A stretch of DNA of 34,713 nucleotides from Chlamydiota bacterium. GTDB taxonomy: Bacteria; Chlamydiota; Chlamydiia; Chlamydiales; SM23-39. The notes under the pieces are model-generated. The model saw only the letters and a list, made by a program, of their open reading frames with translations, searched no databases and was not told where the DNA came from. Below are positions 14,545 through 23,106 of this stretch, piece after piece. The stretch lies in the NCBI GenBank assembly GCA_016219355.1, contig JACRNF010000009.1, positions 1 through 34,713 on the forward strand. The letters are read 5' to 3'. Within the stretch, counting starts at the first letter, position 1; each line of letters starts with the position of its first letter. Made by a program: the position numbers and the translations under genes.

Positions 14545-17040
14545 TTATCCGTAAAGATCTTCATCAAACTGCATTTGGACCTCAGGTTTCTTACGCTCAG
14601 GCAAAATTTGACAGTCCGAGTCAATTTCAGAAGAACGCCTTCCTAATACACATTCAGAAAATACACGCTGCATTTTTATGTCTAATTCATCAGGCATCTT
14701 TATATGAGCCGTAAAAGTTATGCCCATTGAAGACAAAGACAGCCCCTTTGTAAGATCCCAAGCAATTACGCCTATTAAAGGCATCTCCTTTGTAAGATCC
14801 CTAGCAAATAAAATAGGCCCAAACTTTTTTAAATATTTATCTAAAGAGGCTTCATCTTTTTTAAAGATCAATTTCCAAACTTTTTGAAGAAACTCTTTAT
14901 CAAGCCCAAATTTTTGAAAACTGTGATCAAAAAGAAGCTCCCAATCGGTGGTAGAATCGGGAATTTTTATTAATTGTTCAAGAGCAGAAATGTTTTGGCA
15001 TTTCATGCAATACTCAAAAATCTCATCAAACCCTTTTCCTTTGTATCTAATTTGTTGATTGATTATGCGATTCTGAAAATTTTTTAAGATTAAATCAATT
15101 ATTTCATCTTTTTTATATTTGATAGCTTTTTTCAACATTTTCATAAAATCTAAACTCTTAGGATCGATGTAATCTCGAAGCAGTTTATACAACGCATTAT
15201 ATTCTTCAGAAGAAGCTGCAAAAATCGCATTAATTGAGACAGGCTGACCTTTTTCCTTACATTCCTTTAAAAACTGAGGGAGTCTTTGATATACCCTTTG
15301 TAAAACTTCTTCTCTTCTTCCATCAGGAATTAAATGGTCATAGCGTATGGTAGAAATGTTTCCTCTTTCTAAATCTACTAAAATATTATGGGCTATATGC
15401 TCTATGGCCCGCTCCTCACTTCCTATCATTTCAATAAATTTTTTTCTTTCCATTTTTTTTATACTGCCGACCTGACTTAAATGAAACTCAATGAGAGATG
15501 CATCCGATATATTTGCTCTGGGTTTCTTGATTTTACCTATAAATGTCGATAGAGGAATCCTTTCCAAAATTAACATCCTTAACTGATCTTTAAATAGGGA
15601 AAAAGTCAATTGAGACATTAAATTTTTCGCTTCGGATATTTTATCTTCATAAATAAGTTTTATTGCGATTTGAAATAAAACTTTATCTCTGGTTATGGCG
15701 CTTTTAAATAAATCCACAATTTGCAAAACTTCCAAAAAATTTTCTGTTTTAACCCAGCTTGTTGCTAAAAGAAAAAGATTTTTTTCTTTTAATGCCAGAT
15801 CTTGCATTTTTTGGATGCATTTTAATGCAAGCTTATGTTCTTTTCTCTCAATGAACCTTTGGGTAATTTTTATAAGGCAATCTTCTTTTTGTTTTAGGTC
15901 ATTAACATTGTCAATGTATTCCACCATCTTTTCTAAAGAAGCGTTGGGGTCTGCTAATTTACTATTTATGATCTGGATAAGAAATTGATCCTTCAGCATA
16001 GGATCTTTAATATATTTTAAAGTGAGCTCTCCACCCTTTTCCAATTCATTGATGCTGATATAGCCTGATATGATATCTTGCATAAAAGCTTCGGATGATG
16101 AGGGATGTAAAAAATCAAGCGGCCCATAAAATATCTGATAGATCAAGTCCAATTTATTGCGTGAAAATAACATTTCGGCAAGTTTCAATAGCTCCTTTTG
16201 CATTTTTTTTAAATATTCAGTTTTAAAATTTTTATTTTCAAAAGCGCAAGATAAAGAAATTTGATCGAATAGCAAATGTCTTAACTCAGTAAAATCCTCT
16301 TTATTTTTTAAGCTTTCGAATATGGGCAAATAAATATTATCGTATAAAAAATCGAGCTCATTGTGAATTTCAACATCTGATAGTTTTTGAGACCAAGCGT
16401 AAGAGAGTATAACTGATCTAATTTTAGACAAAAGTTCTATAGCTTCTGTAATTTTGTTATTTTTTACTAAGGCAAGTGCATTTTTTTTCAGTTGGTCAAA
16501 GGACTCTGCAATATTGCATTCTTCTAGGCAGACCGTATTATTTTTTATAGCTAAGAGATTATAAGGATTTTCAGCAAAATTATTGGACGCAGAGAAAAAA
16601 ACTTTAAGTCCCTCTGTAGGAGAAAAGTATAAGCGGATTTGATAAATAAGTTCGCGCGATGCCCATACCTGCCGACCTGTTTTTTTAGATAAGACAACTC
16701 CAAAACTTGCAGCTAATGAGCAGCAATGAAGAATAGTTGTTTTGACATTTGCAAGGTTCATAGTTTTAAAAAATACGGGATATAAAAATTCTTTTTTACT
16801 TAAGTAAAGAGCTCCACGTTTAGAATTGCCATGAGCTTGAAAAAGTAAAAGGGTTATTTCTCTATCTTTAAATTCAGAAAAAATAGCCATCAGTTCGTCT
16901 TTGGTGGAAAAGTAACGAATAGCTGTCTCTTTAAATCTTCTCGTTATTTTTTCGATAGCATAATTAGACAAAGGAGACGTAAAGTGATTTGTAGGATCAT
17001 GTCTACATCTAACAATAAGGGCTAGCTCATTTATTGGCAT
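14545..17040 (-). CDS. Large protein with caspase/CHAT-like N-terminal domain and helical-repeat body
   Basis: This 831-residue protein is not one I recognise. Residues about 1-165 resemble a clan CD cysteine-protease fold. A hydrophobic strand ends in His-Gly (LLLFQAHGNSKRGALYL, His70), a second strand ends in a Cys pair (TTILHCCSLAASFG, Cys107 the candidate), and then comes LSKKTGRQVWASREL. This matches the HG...C.LA...LA..TG..V.AS layout of CHAT, DUF4347 and caspase-like domains. Residues about 180-620 are a solenoid of paired helices resembling TPR repeats (for example HKLALKCIQKMQDLALKEKN). The C-terminus carries a small 14-residue internal repeat around DLTK and an acidic tail. There is no signal peptide. 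It has a strong promoter of its own and is divergent from the ankyrin gene. I infer a secreted or regulatory protease-like effector; the catalytic role is unproven. Confidence 0.85.
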   Translation of the reverse strand: MPINELALIVRCRHDPTNHFTSPLSNYAIEKITRRFKETAIRYFSTKDELMAIFSEFKDREITLLLFQAHGNSKRGALYLSKKEFLYPVFFKTMNLANVKTTILHCCSLAASFGVVLSKKTGRQVWASRELIYQIRLYFSPTEGLKVFFSASNNFAENPYNLLAIKNNTVCLEECNIAESFDQLKKNALALVKNNKITEAIELLSKIRSVILSYAWSQKLSDVEIHNELDFLYDNIYLPIFESLKNKEDFTELRHLLFDQISLSCAFENKNFKTEYLKKMQKELLKLAEMLFSRNKLDLIYQIFYGPLDFLHPSSSEAFMQDIISGYISINELEKGGELTLKYIKDPMLKDQFLIQIINSKLADPNASLEKMVEYIDNVNDLKQKEDCLIKITQRFIERKEHKLALKCIQKMQDLALKEKNLFLLATSWVKTENFLEVLQIVDLFKSAITRDKVLFQIAIKLIYEDKISEAKNLMSQLTFSLFKDQLRMLILERIPLSTFIGKIKKPRANISDASLIEFHLSQVGSIKKMERKKFIEMIGSEERAIEHIAHNILVDLERGNISTIRYDHLIPDGRREEVLQRVYQRLPQFLKECKEKGQPVSINAIFAASSEEYNALYKLLRDYIDPKSLDFMKMLKKAIKYKKDEIIDLILKNFQNRIINQQIRYKGKGFDEIFEYCMKCQNISALEQLIKIPDSTTDWELLFDHSFQKFGLDKEFLQKVWKLIFKKDEASLDKYLKKFGPILFARDLTKEMPLIGVIAWDLTKGLSLSSMGITFTAHIKMPDELDIKMQRVFSECVLGRRSSEIDSDCQILPERKKPEVQMQFDEDLYG

Positions 17041-17072
17041 AATTTTTAGTTTTTTATAATAATTAATAATTT

Positions 17073-17101
17073 ATTATACTATAATTTTGAATTAATTTCA
17101 A
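17073..17101 (-). promoter_or_regulatory. Promoter of the 831-aa protein gene
   Basis: On the minus strand TTGAAA (17096-17101), a 17-bp spacer and TATAAT (17073-17078) precede the ATG at 17040 by about 30 bases. The 292-base gap 17041-17332 holds this promoter and the divergent ankyrin-gene promoter; otherwise I see only very A/T-rich DNA. Confidence 0.65.
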
Positions 17102-17254
17102 CTAAAATATAGCTATTAATTACTTCATTAATTTTCCAAAAATTAAAATAAAACCTTTACAGAATCAGGTTTTTTTAATCGCGCATTTTACAATCATCTA
17201 ATTTTAAATTACTTAAGTTTTAAACTTATATTTATAATAATAAATAATTTACAA

Positions 17255-17283
17255 TTGTTTTTTAATTATAATTAAAATATAAT
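17255..17283 (+). promoter_or_regulatory. Ankyrin-gene promoter with palindromic operator candidate
   Basis: TTGTTT (17255-17260), a 17-bp spacer and TATAAT (17278-17283) make a good promoter for the gene at 17333. The perfect palindrome TAATTATAATTA fills 17263-17274 of the spacer, as it does in the promoter at 93-122. A site between -35 and -10 is a classic place for a repressor. The region is extremely A/T-rich (57 of 60 bases in 17221-17280). Confidence 0.6.
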
Positions 17284-17332
17284 ATTAGTCATAAAAATAA
17301 TAAAGATTATCATAAAAAAAAGAGGAATTAAC

Positions 17333-18442
17333 ATGGCAGTTACAGCAGCAGATTTTTCATTAGCATTTTTAGCCGGAGCCCAGCAAGCTCTGCAAGAAAA
17401 AATTACAAAGATCCAGGAAAAAGATCTTCCAAGATTTCAAAGACCCGACGAAAATCTACCCGATAATCAAAGAATTACTGAGGCTGCATGTGGAATTTTA
17501 ACCGTTTTTAGATACCTCTTTAGATACCTCTATTTAGATGATCTGATCTTTTTTGATCCTCAGTATATTAATCCAGATTTGGTTTTTCAGAAAATTCAAG
17601 ACGGAATAAAAGATTTTAATATATTAATTGCAGTTTTATCTGACCCTTATTCTGATGATACGACATTAAAAACAATTGTTATCTGGGCAAATAATGCTCA
17701 AATTAAACTTAGCGAGCGGCCTGCAAGTTGTCAGGATTATCTTAATCGTGCCGCATCGGCTGCATGGAGAGGTGGCCACCCTAAGACCTTTAATGAACTA
17801 AAAAAAGCAGGGGCCGTTATTCGAGAAGATCTGAACGTTTCTCAAGAGGCTTTTTCCTTAAACGCCCAAAAACAAAAGCTGAATCTAGAATTATTAGATG
17901 CTTGCAAAGAAGGAAAATTAGAGAAAGCCCAAACAGCAATTACTTTAGGCGCTAATGTTGATTCAATGGATCTTAGAGATAGCGAAAACCACACTGCTTT
18001 AGGCTGGGCCGCCGAAGGGGGCCATACGGCAATTGTTCAGAAATTAATTGCTAAAGGAGCCCTTAATGGGCATTTCGCCGTTAATTTAGCAATCAAAAAG
18101 GGTCATACAGAAACGGTTAGAGCATTCATTGATTCAATAGCTAATGACATAGAAAAAAAGGTTTGCAGAATGAACGCTCTAATAGCCGCTTGCGGTATGG
18201 GCAAAACAAAGCTCGCTTTAACTTTAATTAATGATGGAGCAAATGTTAATGGTTTCTTCAATGGAACAACTGCTTTAATAGAAGCGGCAAAATATGACCA
18301 AACAAATACTGTTTTGGCCTTACTTAATTGTAATGCTAATGTTAAAACAAAAGATCAATTTGGATATACAGCATTAAGGTATGCTAAACAAGATCATTAT
18401 GAAGAGACGGCTTTAGCATTAATAAATGAAGGAAGAGCCTAA
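17333..18442 (+). CDS. Ankyrin-repeat protein, putative host-directed effector
   Basis: This is a 369-residue protein. The N-terminal half (about 1-180) is helical and unrecognised. From about residue 183 a series of ankyrin repeats follows, marked by ACKEGKLEKAQTAITLGANV, TALGWAAEGGHTAIVQKLIAKGA, LAIKKGHTETVRAFI, LIAACGMGKTKLALTLINDGANV, TALIEAAKYDQTNTVLALLNCNANV and TALRYAKQDHYEETALALINEG. Ankyrin repeats bind proteins, and in intracellular bacteria such proteins are often secreted into the host, but no secretion signal is visible here. An AGAGGAA ribosome binding site precedes the ATG. A 12-bp tandem duplication at 17507-17530 encodes the repeated tetrapeptide in RYLFRYLYL. A copy of the dispersed repeat begins at the stop codon. 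Confidence 0.9.
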   Translation: MAVTAADFSLAFLAGAQQALQEKITKIQEKDLPRFQRPDENLPDNQRITEAACGILTVFRYLFRYLYLDDLIFFDPQYINPDLVFQKIQDGIKDFNILIAVLSDPYSDDTTLKTIVIWANNAQIKLSERPASCQDYLNRAASAAWRGGHPKTFNELKKAGAVIREDLNVSQEAFSLNAQKQKLNLELLDACKEGKLEKAQTAITLGANVDSMDLRDSENHTALGWAAEGGHTAIVQKLIAKGALNGHFAVNLAIKKGHTETVRAFIDSIANDIEKKVCRMNALIAACGMGKTKLALTLINDGANVNGFFNGTTALIEAAKYDQTNTVLALLNCNANVKTKDQFGYTALRYAKQDHYEETALALINEGRA

Positions 18443-18510
18443 CAACCTCAGTTTCGGGTTTAATCCATTCAAAATCAGCAATCTTTTTGCAATTTTGATT
18501 TCTTTGTTTT
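18443..18510 (+). repeat. Dispersed repeat, single arm copy
   Basis: Starting directly after the ankyrin-gene stop codon, this stretch matches the reverse complement of about 704-771 with roughly 85% identity over 68 bases; both share GGGTTTAATCCA and CAATCTTTTTG cores. Unlike the copy at 607-772 it has no inverted partner nearby. The rest of the gap up to the tRNA-His promoter at 18599 shows nothing else I can name. Confidence 0.6.
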
Positions 18511-18598
18511 TCGCTCAAATTCTCTCAATTTTACCCACATTTAAAATAAAAACTTTACCCCATCAACCTATTAATCAACTCCAAAGCAAAAGCAAAAT

Positions 18599-18627
18599 TT
18601 GACTAAAAAGCCATTTTAGGGTACAAA
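18599..18627 (+). promoter_or_regulatory. Promoter of tRNA-His (and probably uppP-ftsK)
   Basis: TTGACT (18599-18604), a 17-bp spacer and TACAAA (18622-18627) place the transcription start near 18634, about nine bases before the tRNA. The uppP gene begins only 17 bases after the tRNA without an obvious terminator, so the transcript probably continues into uppP and ftsK. Confidence 0.65.
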
Positions 18628-18642
18628 AGTTATACCTTTTAT

Positions 18643-18717
18643 GGCGATCGTAGCTCAGTTGGTTAGAGCATTGGATTGTGGATCCAAGTGTCGCGGGTTC
18701 GAACCCCGTCGATCGCC
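18643..18717 (+). tRNA. tRNA-His (anticodon GTG)
   Basis: A complete cloverleaf can be drawn. The acceptor stem GCGATCG (18644-18650) pairs with CGATCGC (18710-18716); the D arm is GCTC...GAGC; the anticodon stem TTGGA/TCCAA encloses TTGTGGA with GTG at 18678-18680; the T arm is CGGGTTCGAACCCCG. The extra G at 18643 can pair with C at 18717, which is the G-1:C73 pair that identifies tRNA-His. CCA is not encoded. Confidence 0.97.
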
Positions 18718-18734
18718 CTTTGTTGAGGAAATGT

Positions 18735-19526
18735 GTGACTTTCATTAAGGCATTAATTTTAGGCATCGTTCAAGGCATCACTGAATTCATACCCGTAAGC
18801 TCCTCTGCCCACTTAAAATTAATAAAATCTTTTTTAAACGTCCCTGATAGTCCAAGTATTGTTTTTTTTGACCTCTTTTGCCATTTAGGCACAACGCTCG
18901 CCGCTTTAATTTTTCTAAGAAAAGAAATCTATAGAATATTTTTTTTCCAAAGAGAAAAAATACTTTTGTATGCAATAGCCATTCTTCCGTTATTTCCCAT
19001 GTATTTTTTGCTAAAACCTTTGAGAGAATATTTTTCTGGAAAAGAATTTACCGGTATTTTTTTAATCATTACTTCGGGGCTCTTATTTTTAACCGCTTAT
19101 AAAAAAAATGTTAAAGTTAGCAATTCTTCTCTTAATACTAAAATCAAAGATGTGTTATTTATAGGCTTAATGCAAGCTATAGCCTTAATACCGGGCATTT
19201 CTAGAAGCGGCTCGACCATTTTTGCCGGATGCTATAGAAACTGGAAAATAAACAACGCTATTTATTTTTCTTTTATCCTTGCCATACCAACCGTTTTGGG
19301 AGGAAGCTTTTTGGAAGCCTTAAAATTAAAAAGCATGATACAAAAAAACATGATCGACTCCTCTTTAGGGTCTTACATTGTAGGCTTTTTTGCCTCTTTT
19401 ATCGTGGCATTTTTTTCCATGCGCTATATTTTTTCCGTTGTGGATAATAAAAAAATGAAGCCTTTTGCCATTTATTGTTTGGTTTTCGGCATTTTTTCTT
19501 TAATATACTTTAACTTTATTGTTTAA
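18735..19526 (+). CDS. uppP: Undecaprenyl-diphosphatase (BacA/UppP)
   Basis: UppP removes a phosphate from undecaprenyl pyrophosphate, recycling the lipid carrier for peptidoglycan and surface-glycan synthesis in the inner membrane. Both catalytic motifs are present: GIVQGITEFIPVSSSAHL near residues 8-25 (with the E and the SSSAH cluster) and PGISRSGSTI near 153-162. Seven or eight hydrophobic helices are visible, and the length of 263 residues is normal. An upstream GTG at 18678 is the tRNA anticodon and cannot be the start. GTG at 18735 has GAGGAA just upstream and gives the usual N-terminus. ftsK starts two bases after the stop codon, so they are one operon. Confidence 0.93.
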   Translation: MTFIKALILGIVQGITEFIPVSSSAHLKLIKSFLNVPDSPSIVFFDLFCHLGTTLAALIFLRKEIYRIFFFQREKILLYAIAILPLFPMYFLLKPLREYFSGKEFTGIFLIITSGLLFLTAYKKNVKVSNSSLNTKIKDVLFIGLMQAIALIPGISRSGSTIFAGCYRNWKINNAIYFSFILAIPTVLGGSFLEALKLKSMIQKNMIDSSLGSYIVGFFASFIVAFFSMRYIFSVVDNKKMKPFAIYCLVFGIFSLIYFNFIV

Positions 19527-19528
19527 TC

Positions 19529-21796
19529 ATGAAAAACAAAGCTAAAAAAAAAGGAAAATCCTCTGAATTTCAAGCCCTTTTATGTTTAGCCTTAAGTGTA
19601 ATTTTTCTTCTATCGCTAAGCAGTTTTTCTATCGACACACCTAAACAAAATTACTTGGGCTACTTAGGCTATTACCTGGGATTTATTGCTAACTATCTTT
19701 TCGGCTTCGGCTCTTATCTTTTTGTTTTTTATTTTGCAACTTTGTCCTTTAATTTTTTTGTAAATAAAAAAATCGATAACCTCTCTTTAAAGAGCTTTTC
19801 TTTTTTTATGCTCCTTTTTTCTGTGTGCATGCTTATGACTATTTTTGCCGATAGCTACCCAGATAAACTCGTTTTTTTACAAAAAAAGATCATTACGGAA
19901 GATTTTTATAGATATAGACCAAAAGAAATCATCTTCCAAAGATATAATCTTGGAGGAGTACCTTTTTATTTTATTTACAAGGATCTAGATTTTTTCAGCC
20001 TGCAAAATATACTTAGCAAAACCGGCAATACCTTAATCTTTTCAATAACCGCCTTCATCTCGTTTTTCCTTTTTACCAATATCAACCTATTTTCAATTTT
20101 GAAAAAAGGGGTTTTGCTGATTTTCCAAAGAAAAAATTTTATCGCTATAAAAAATCAAATCGTCTCTTTGATAGGTTTGATGCAAAAAAAATCAGAATAT
20201 CCTCAAAAAAAAGAAATCAATGTTGTTATTAAAGAATTAAAACCTTTAGTTGCTCCCAAAGTTAAAGAGCCTCCTGTTTTAAAAACCGAAGAAGAAAAAA
20301 AGATCAAAATTACTACCAATAACATTCAAATTCATAAACCTAAAGATGACAAACGCTCTTCTTATAAACTCCCCTCTTTAGATCTTTTAACTGATCCTAA
20401 AAAAATCGACCATCCTACAGTTAAAAAAGAGCTAAAAAGACAATCGGAGATTTTAGAGTCCACTCTTAAAAATTTTGGGATAGAAGCTAAAGTGGGAGAT
20501 ATTAATTGCGGACCAACAATAACCTCTTTTGAAGTTCATCCATCCACTGGGGTAAAGGTCCAAAAAATAAAAACTTTAGAAAACGATATCGCTTTAAATT
20601 TAGAAGCAAAATCTATCAGGATTATTGCTCCCATTCCAGGCAAAGCGGCCGTTGGAGTGGAAATACCCTCTATTTATCCTCAAGAAGTCTCTTTAAAAGA
20701 AATGATCTCTTATTATAATGGCTCGAGTCATAAACTAAATATCCCCATTCTGCTTGGAAAAACAGTCACCGGAGAATATTTGATCACCGACCTTACCAAA
20801 ATGCCCCATCTGCTGATTGCAGGGGCAACCGGATCAGGAAAATCGGTCTGCATCAATACTATCGTCATGTCGATTTTAATGAACTGCGATCCTGAAGAAG
20901 TAAAACTTATGCTGGTCGATCCTAAAAAAGTTGAGCTTACCCAATATTCCAACCTTCCCCATATGATAGCTCCAGTGATAACCGAGCCCCATGGCGCTTA
21001 TTCTGCATTGCATTTTTTGGTAAAAGAGATGCAAAATCGCTATGACATTTTAAAACTGCTTTCTTTAAGAAATATTACCTCTTTCAACTCTAGAAAAATC
21101 AATAAAGAGTTTGAAGGGAAGTTAAATATTACCATACCTGAAAAAATGCCTATTATCGTCGGTATCATCGATGAGTTTGCCGATTTAATGATGGCCTCTA
21201 GCTCAGATCTGGAGACCCCTATTGCCAGGATCGCCCAAATGGCAAGAGCGGTCGGTATTCATTTAATATTAGCCACTCAAAGGCCCTCTAGAGAAGTTAT
21301 CACCGGCATAATCAAAGCCAACTTCCCCTGCCGCATTGCTTTTAAGGTAGCCAGCAGGATCAACTCCCAGATCATTTTGGATGAAATCGGCGCAGAAAGT
21401 CTTTTAGGCAATGGAGATCTTTTATTTGCCCCTCCGGGATCATCTCAACTTTTAAGAGCTCAAGGGGCCTATATTAGAGATGAAGATATTAACAAGGTTA
21501 TTGCTAATATTTGTGATAAGAACCCCACAAATTATTTAATCAATTCTTTTGATAACATGCCAAAAATGGATGAAACTTCTTCTACTAATACTAATGCCAA
21601 AGACCAGCTATATGACCAAGCTTTGCAAATTGTTGTTTCTACAAGAAACGCCTCCACCACTTTTTTACAAAGAAAACTAAAAATCGGCTACGCCAGGGCC
21701 GCCTCTTTAATGGACGAACTGGAATTAAATGGGGTCATTGGACCTCAAGAAGGAAGTAAAGCTAGAAAAATTTTATCTTTTGATGAGCCGTTATGA
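19529..21796 (+). CDS. ftsK: DNA translocase FtsK/SpoIIIE
   Basis: FtsK pumps chromosomal DNA through the division site and helps resolve dimers. The 755-residue protein has a basic start, about four membrane helices (within residues 17-190), a Lys/Pro-rich linker (about 195-290), and the motor: Walker A GATGSGKSV near 431-439, VDPKKVELTQYSNLPHM near 463, Walker B IIDEFADLM near 545, and ATQRPSREVITGIIKANFP near 586. A winged-helix gamma domain that reads DNA orientation sequences closes the protein (about 690-755). It follows uppP by two bases and overlaps the first GT25 gene by four, so the envelope genes here are co-transcribed. Confidence 0.95.
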   Translation: MKNKAKKKGKSSEFQALLCLALSVIFLLSLSSFSIDTPKQNYLGYLGYYLGFIANYLFGFGSYLFVFYFATLSFNFFVNKKIDNLSLKSFSFFMLLFSVCMLMTIFADSYPDKLVFLQKKIITEDFYRYRPKEIIFQRYNLGGVPFYFIYKDLDFFSLQNILSKTGNTLIFSITAFISFFLFTNINLFSILKKGVLLIFQRKNFIAIKNQIVSLIGLMQKKSEYPQKKEINVVIKELKPLVAPKVKEPPVLKTEEEKKIKITTNNIQIHKPKDDKRSSYKLPSLDLLTDPKKIDHPTVKKELKRQSEILESTLKNFGIEAKVGDINCGPTITSFEVHPSTGVKVQKIKTLENDIALNLEAKSIRIIAPIPGKAAVGVEIPSIYPQEVSLKEMISYYNGSSHKLNIPILLGKTVTGEYLITDLTKMPHLLIAGATGSGKSVCINTIVMSILMNCDPEEVKLMLVDPKKVELTQYSNLPHMIAPVITEPHGAYSALHFLVKEMQNRYDILKLLSLRNITSFNSRKINKEFEGKLNITIPEKMPIIVGIIDEFADLMMASSSDLETPIARIAQMARAVGIHLILATQRPSREVITGIIKANFPCRIAFKVASRINSQIILDEIGAESLLGNGDLLFAPPGSSQLLRAQGAYIRDEDINKVIANICDKNPTNYLINSFDNMPKMDETSSTNTNAKDQLYDQALQIVVSTRNASTTFLQRKLKIGYARAASLMDELELNGVIGPQEGSKARKILSFDEPL

Positions 21797-22473
21797 GCTT
21801 AAATCTTTTTGATGCTATCATTTATATAAACCTCAAACATCGAAAAGATAGAAAAAAAGAAATTCTTCAGGAATTAACCAAATTAAAAGTTAAGAAAGAA
21901 AAAATCCATAGAATTGAAGGGTCATACAACGCTTTAAATGGGCATGCCGGCTGCGCTTTAAGTCATATCCAAGCTATTGAATTCGCTGAAAAAAACAAAT
22001 TTAAAAATGTGCTCATTTTAGAAGATGACTGCCAATTCATCGGGAGTAAAAAAGAGGTAGATGCATATGTCGAGTCTTTTTTAAAACTCATGAAAAACGA
22101 CTGGGATGTCTTTTTTTTAGGCACGCTCGTTATTGTTAAAGAAAAAACAAAGTACCCCTCCGTTAAAAGAATTGTTGCTTCTCTTCACTCCCACGCCTAT
22201 GTAATTAATGAACATTATTATAAAACTTTAAAAGACCTCTATATTGAGGCCTATGAGATCTTAAAAAATATTGTTTTTCATACTATGGTTGAAAATAACT
22301 CTTTGGACCGCAAATGGCACTTTTTACAATATAGAGACAGATGGTTCATGAAAAACAAACCTATTGCCATACAGCGAAACTCATTTAGCGACATCAGCAC
22401 CAAAGTGAAAATAAGAAAGTATCCTGCTTTAAACAAAATAGGAAAATATATAGATGAGTTTAAATCTGTTTGA
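21793..22473 (+). CDS. Glycosyltransferase family 25 protein, copy 1
   Basis: The sequence fits GT25 enzymes, which add sugars (often galactose) to lipooligosaccharide. There is an N-terminal YINLKHRKDRKKEI block (residues 11-24), the GHAGCALSHIQAIEFA block near 51-66, the acidic LILEDDCQF motif near 74-82, and a DVFFLG strand near 112. It has 226 residues. It starts inside the ftsK stop codon (ATGA overlap). Its last residues are read through the start region of the next gene in another frame, as if a tandem duplication replaced the original end. No membrane segment is seen. The acceptor is unknown; surface lipooligosaccharide is an inference. Confidence 0.88.
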   Translation: MSLNLFDAIIYINLKHRKDRKKEILQELTKLKVKKEKIHRIEGSYNALNGHAGCALSHIQAIEFAEKNKFKNVLILEDDCQFIGSKKEVDAYVESFLKLMKNDWDVFFLGTLVIVKEKTKYPSVKRIVASLHSHAYVINEHYYKTLKDLYIEAYEILKNIVFHTMVENNSLDRKWHFLQYRDRWFMKNKPIAIQRNSFSDISTKVKIRKYPALNKIGKYIDEFKSV

Positions 22474-23071
22474 TAAAGTCGCCTATATTAATCTTAAGCA
22501 TCGCAAAGATAGAAAAAGACAAATCTTATCAGAGCTAGACAAGCTAAAAGTAGAAAAAGATAAAATAGTTAGGATCGATGCCGAATATGTTCCCTTAAAT
22601 GGCCATCTCGGCTGCGCTTTAAGCCATATAAAAGCGCTTGAGCTTGCTGAAAAAAGTAAATTTAAAAACCTTCTTATTTTAGAAGATGACGCCGAGTTTA
22701 TCGTAGACAAAAAAAAGGCCGATGATTACGTTGAATCATTTTTTAACACCGTAAAAAATGAATGGGATGTCTTTTTTTTAGGAGGGACTTTAAGAGTAAT
22801 AAATAAAACCGACTATCCGAACATTAATCGAGTGATTATATCTGTAGACGCCCACGCTTATGCCATCAACAATCACTATTTTAGTACTTTAAAAAATCTA
22901 TATCTGGAGGCCTTAGAAAGCCTAAAGCCCATTTTATGTCATACATATGTACAACATGAGGCTATCGACCAAAAATGGCACAGTTTGCAAGCCAAAGACC
23001 GCTGGTATATGAAAGATGAGCTTATTGCCATTCAAAGAAATTCTTTTAGCGATATTGAACAAGCGCTATGA
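22454..23071 (+). CDS. Glycosyltransferase family 25 protein, copy 2
   Basis: This is a tandem paralogue of the preceding gene, with the same MSLNLFD start, YINLKHRKDRK block, GHLGCALSHIKALELAEKSKF block and LILEDDAEF motif near residue 74. The two proteins match along their length up to a shared NSFSDI segment. This one is 205 residues and stops just after it, while copy 1 runs about 20 residues further. It overlaps copy 1 by 20 bases and is the last gene of the uppP-ftsK run. Diverged acceptor or donor choice is likely, because both keep the acidic motif. Confidence 0.88.
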   Translation: MSLNLFDKVAYINLKHRKDRKRQILSELDKLKVEKDKIVRIDAEYVPLNGHLGCALSHIKALELAEKSKFKNLLILEDDAEFIVDKKKADDYVESFFNTVKNEWDVFFLGGTLRVINKTDYPNINRVIISVDAHAYAINNHYFSTLKNLYLEALESLKPILCHTYVQHEAIDQKWHSLQAKDRWYMKDELIAIQRNSFSDIEQAL

Positions 23072-23106
23072 GTGACGCCTCTTTCTTCTGATTATATCAA
23101 ACCTTT

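Noticed and set aside
14745..14807. Two 21-bp direct repeats with one mismatch, 42 bp apart, as a mobile-element mark
   Set aside because: They are in frame within the 831-residue protein and encode a 14-residue internal repeat around DLTK, so they reflect protein repetition.
18678..18734. GTG start for uppP at 18678
   Set aside because: This GTG is the anticodon of tRNA-His and the extra residues are tRNA sequence; GTG at 18735 has its own ribosome binding site.
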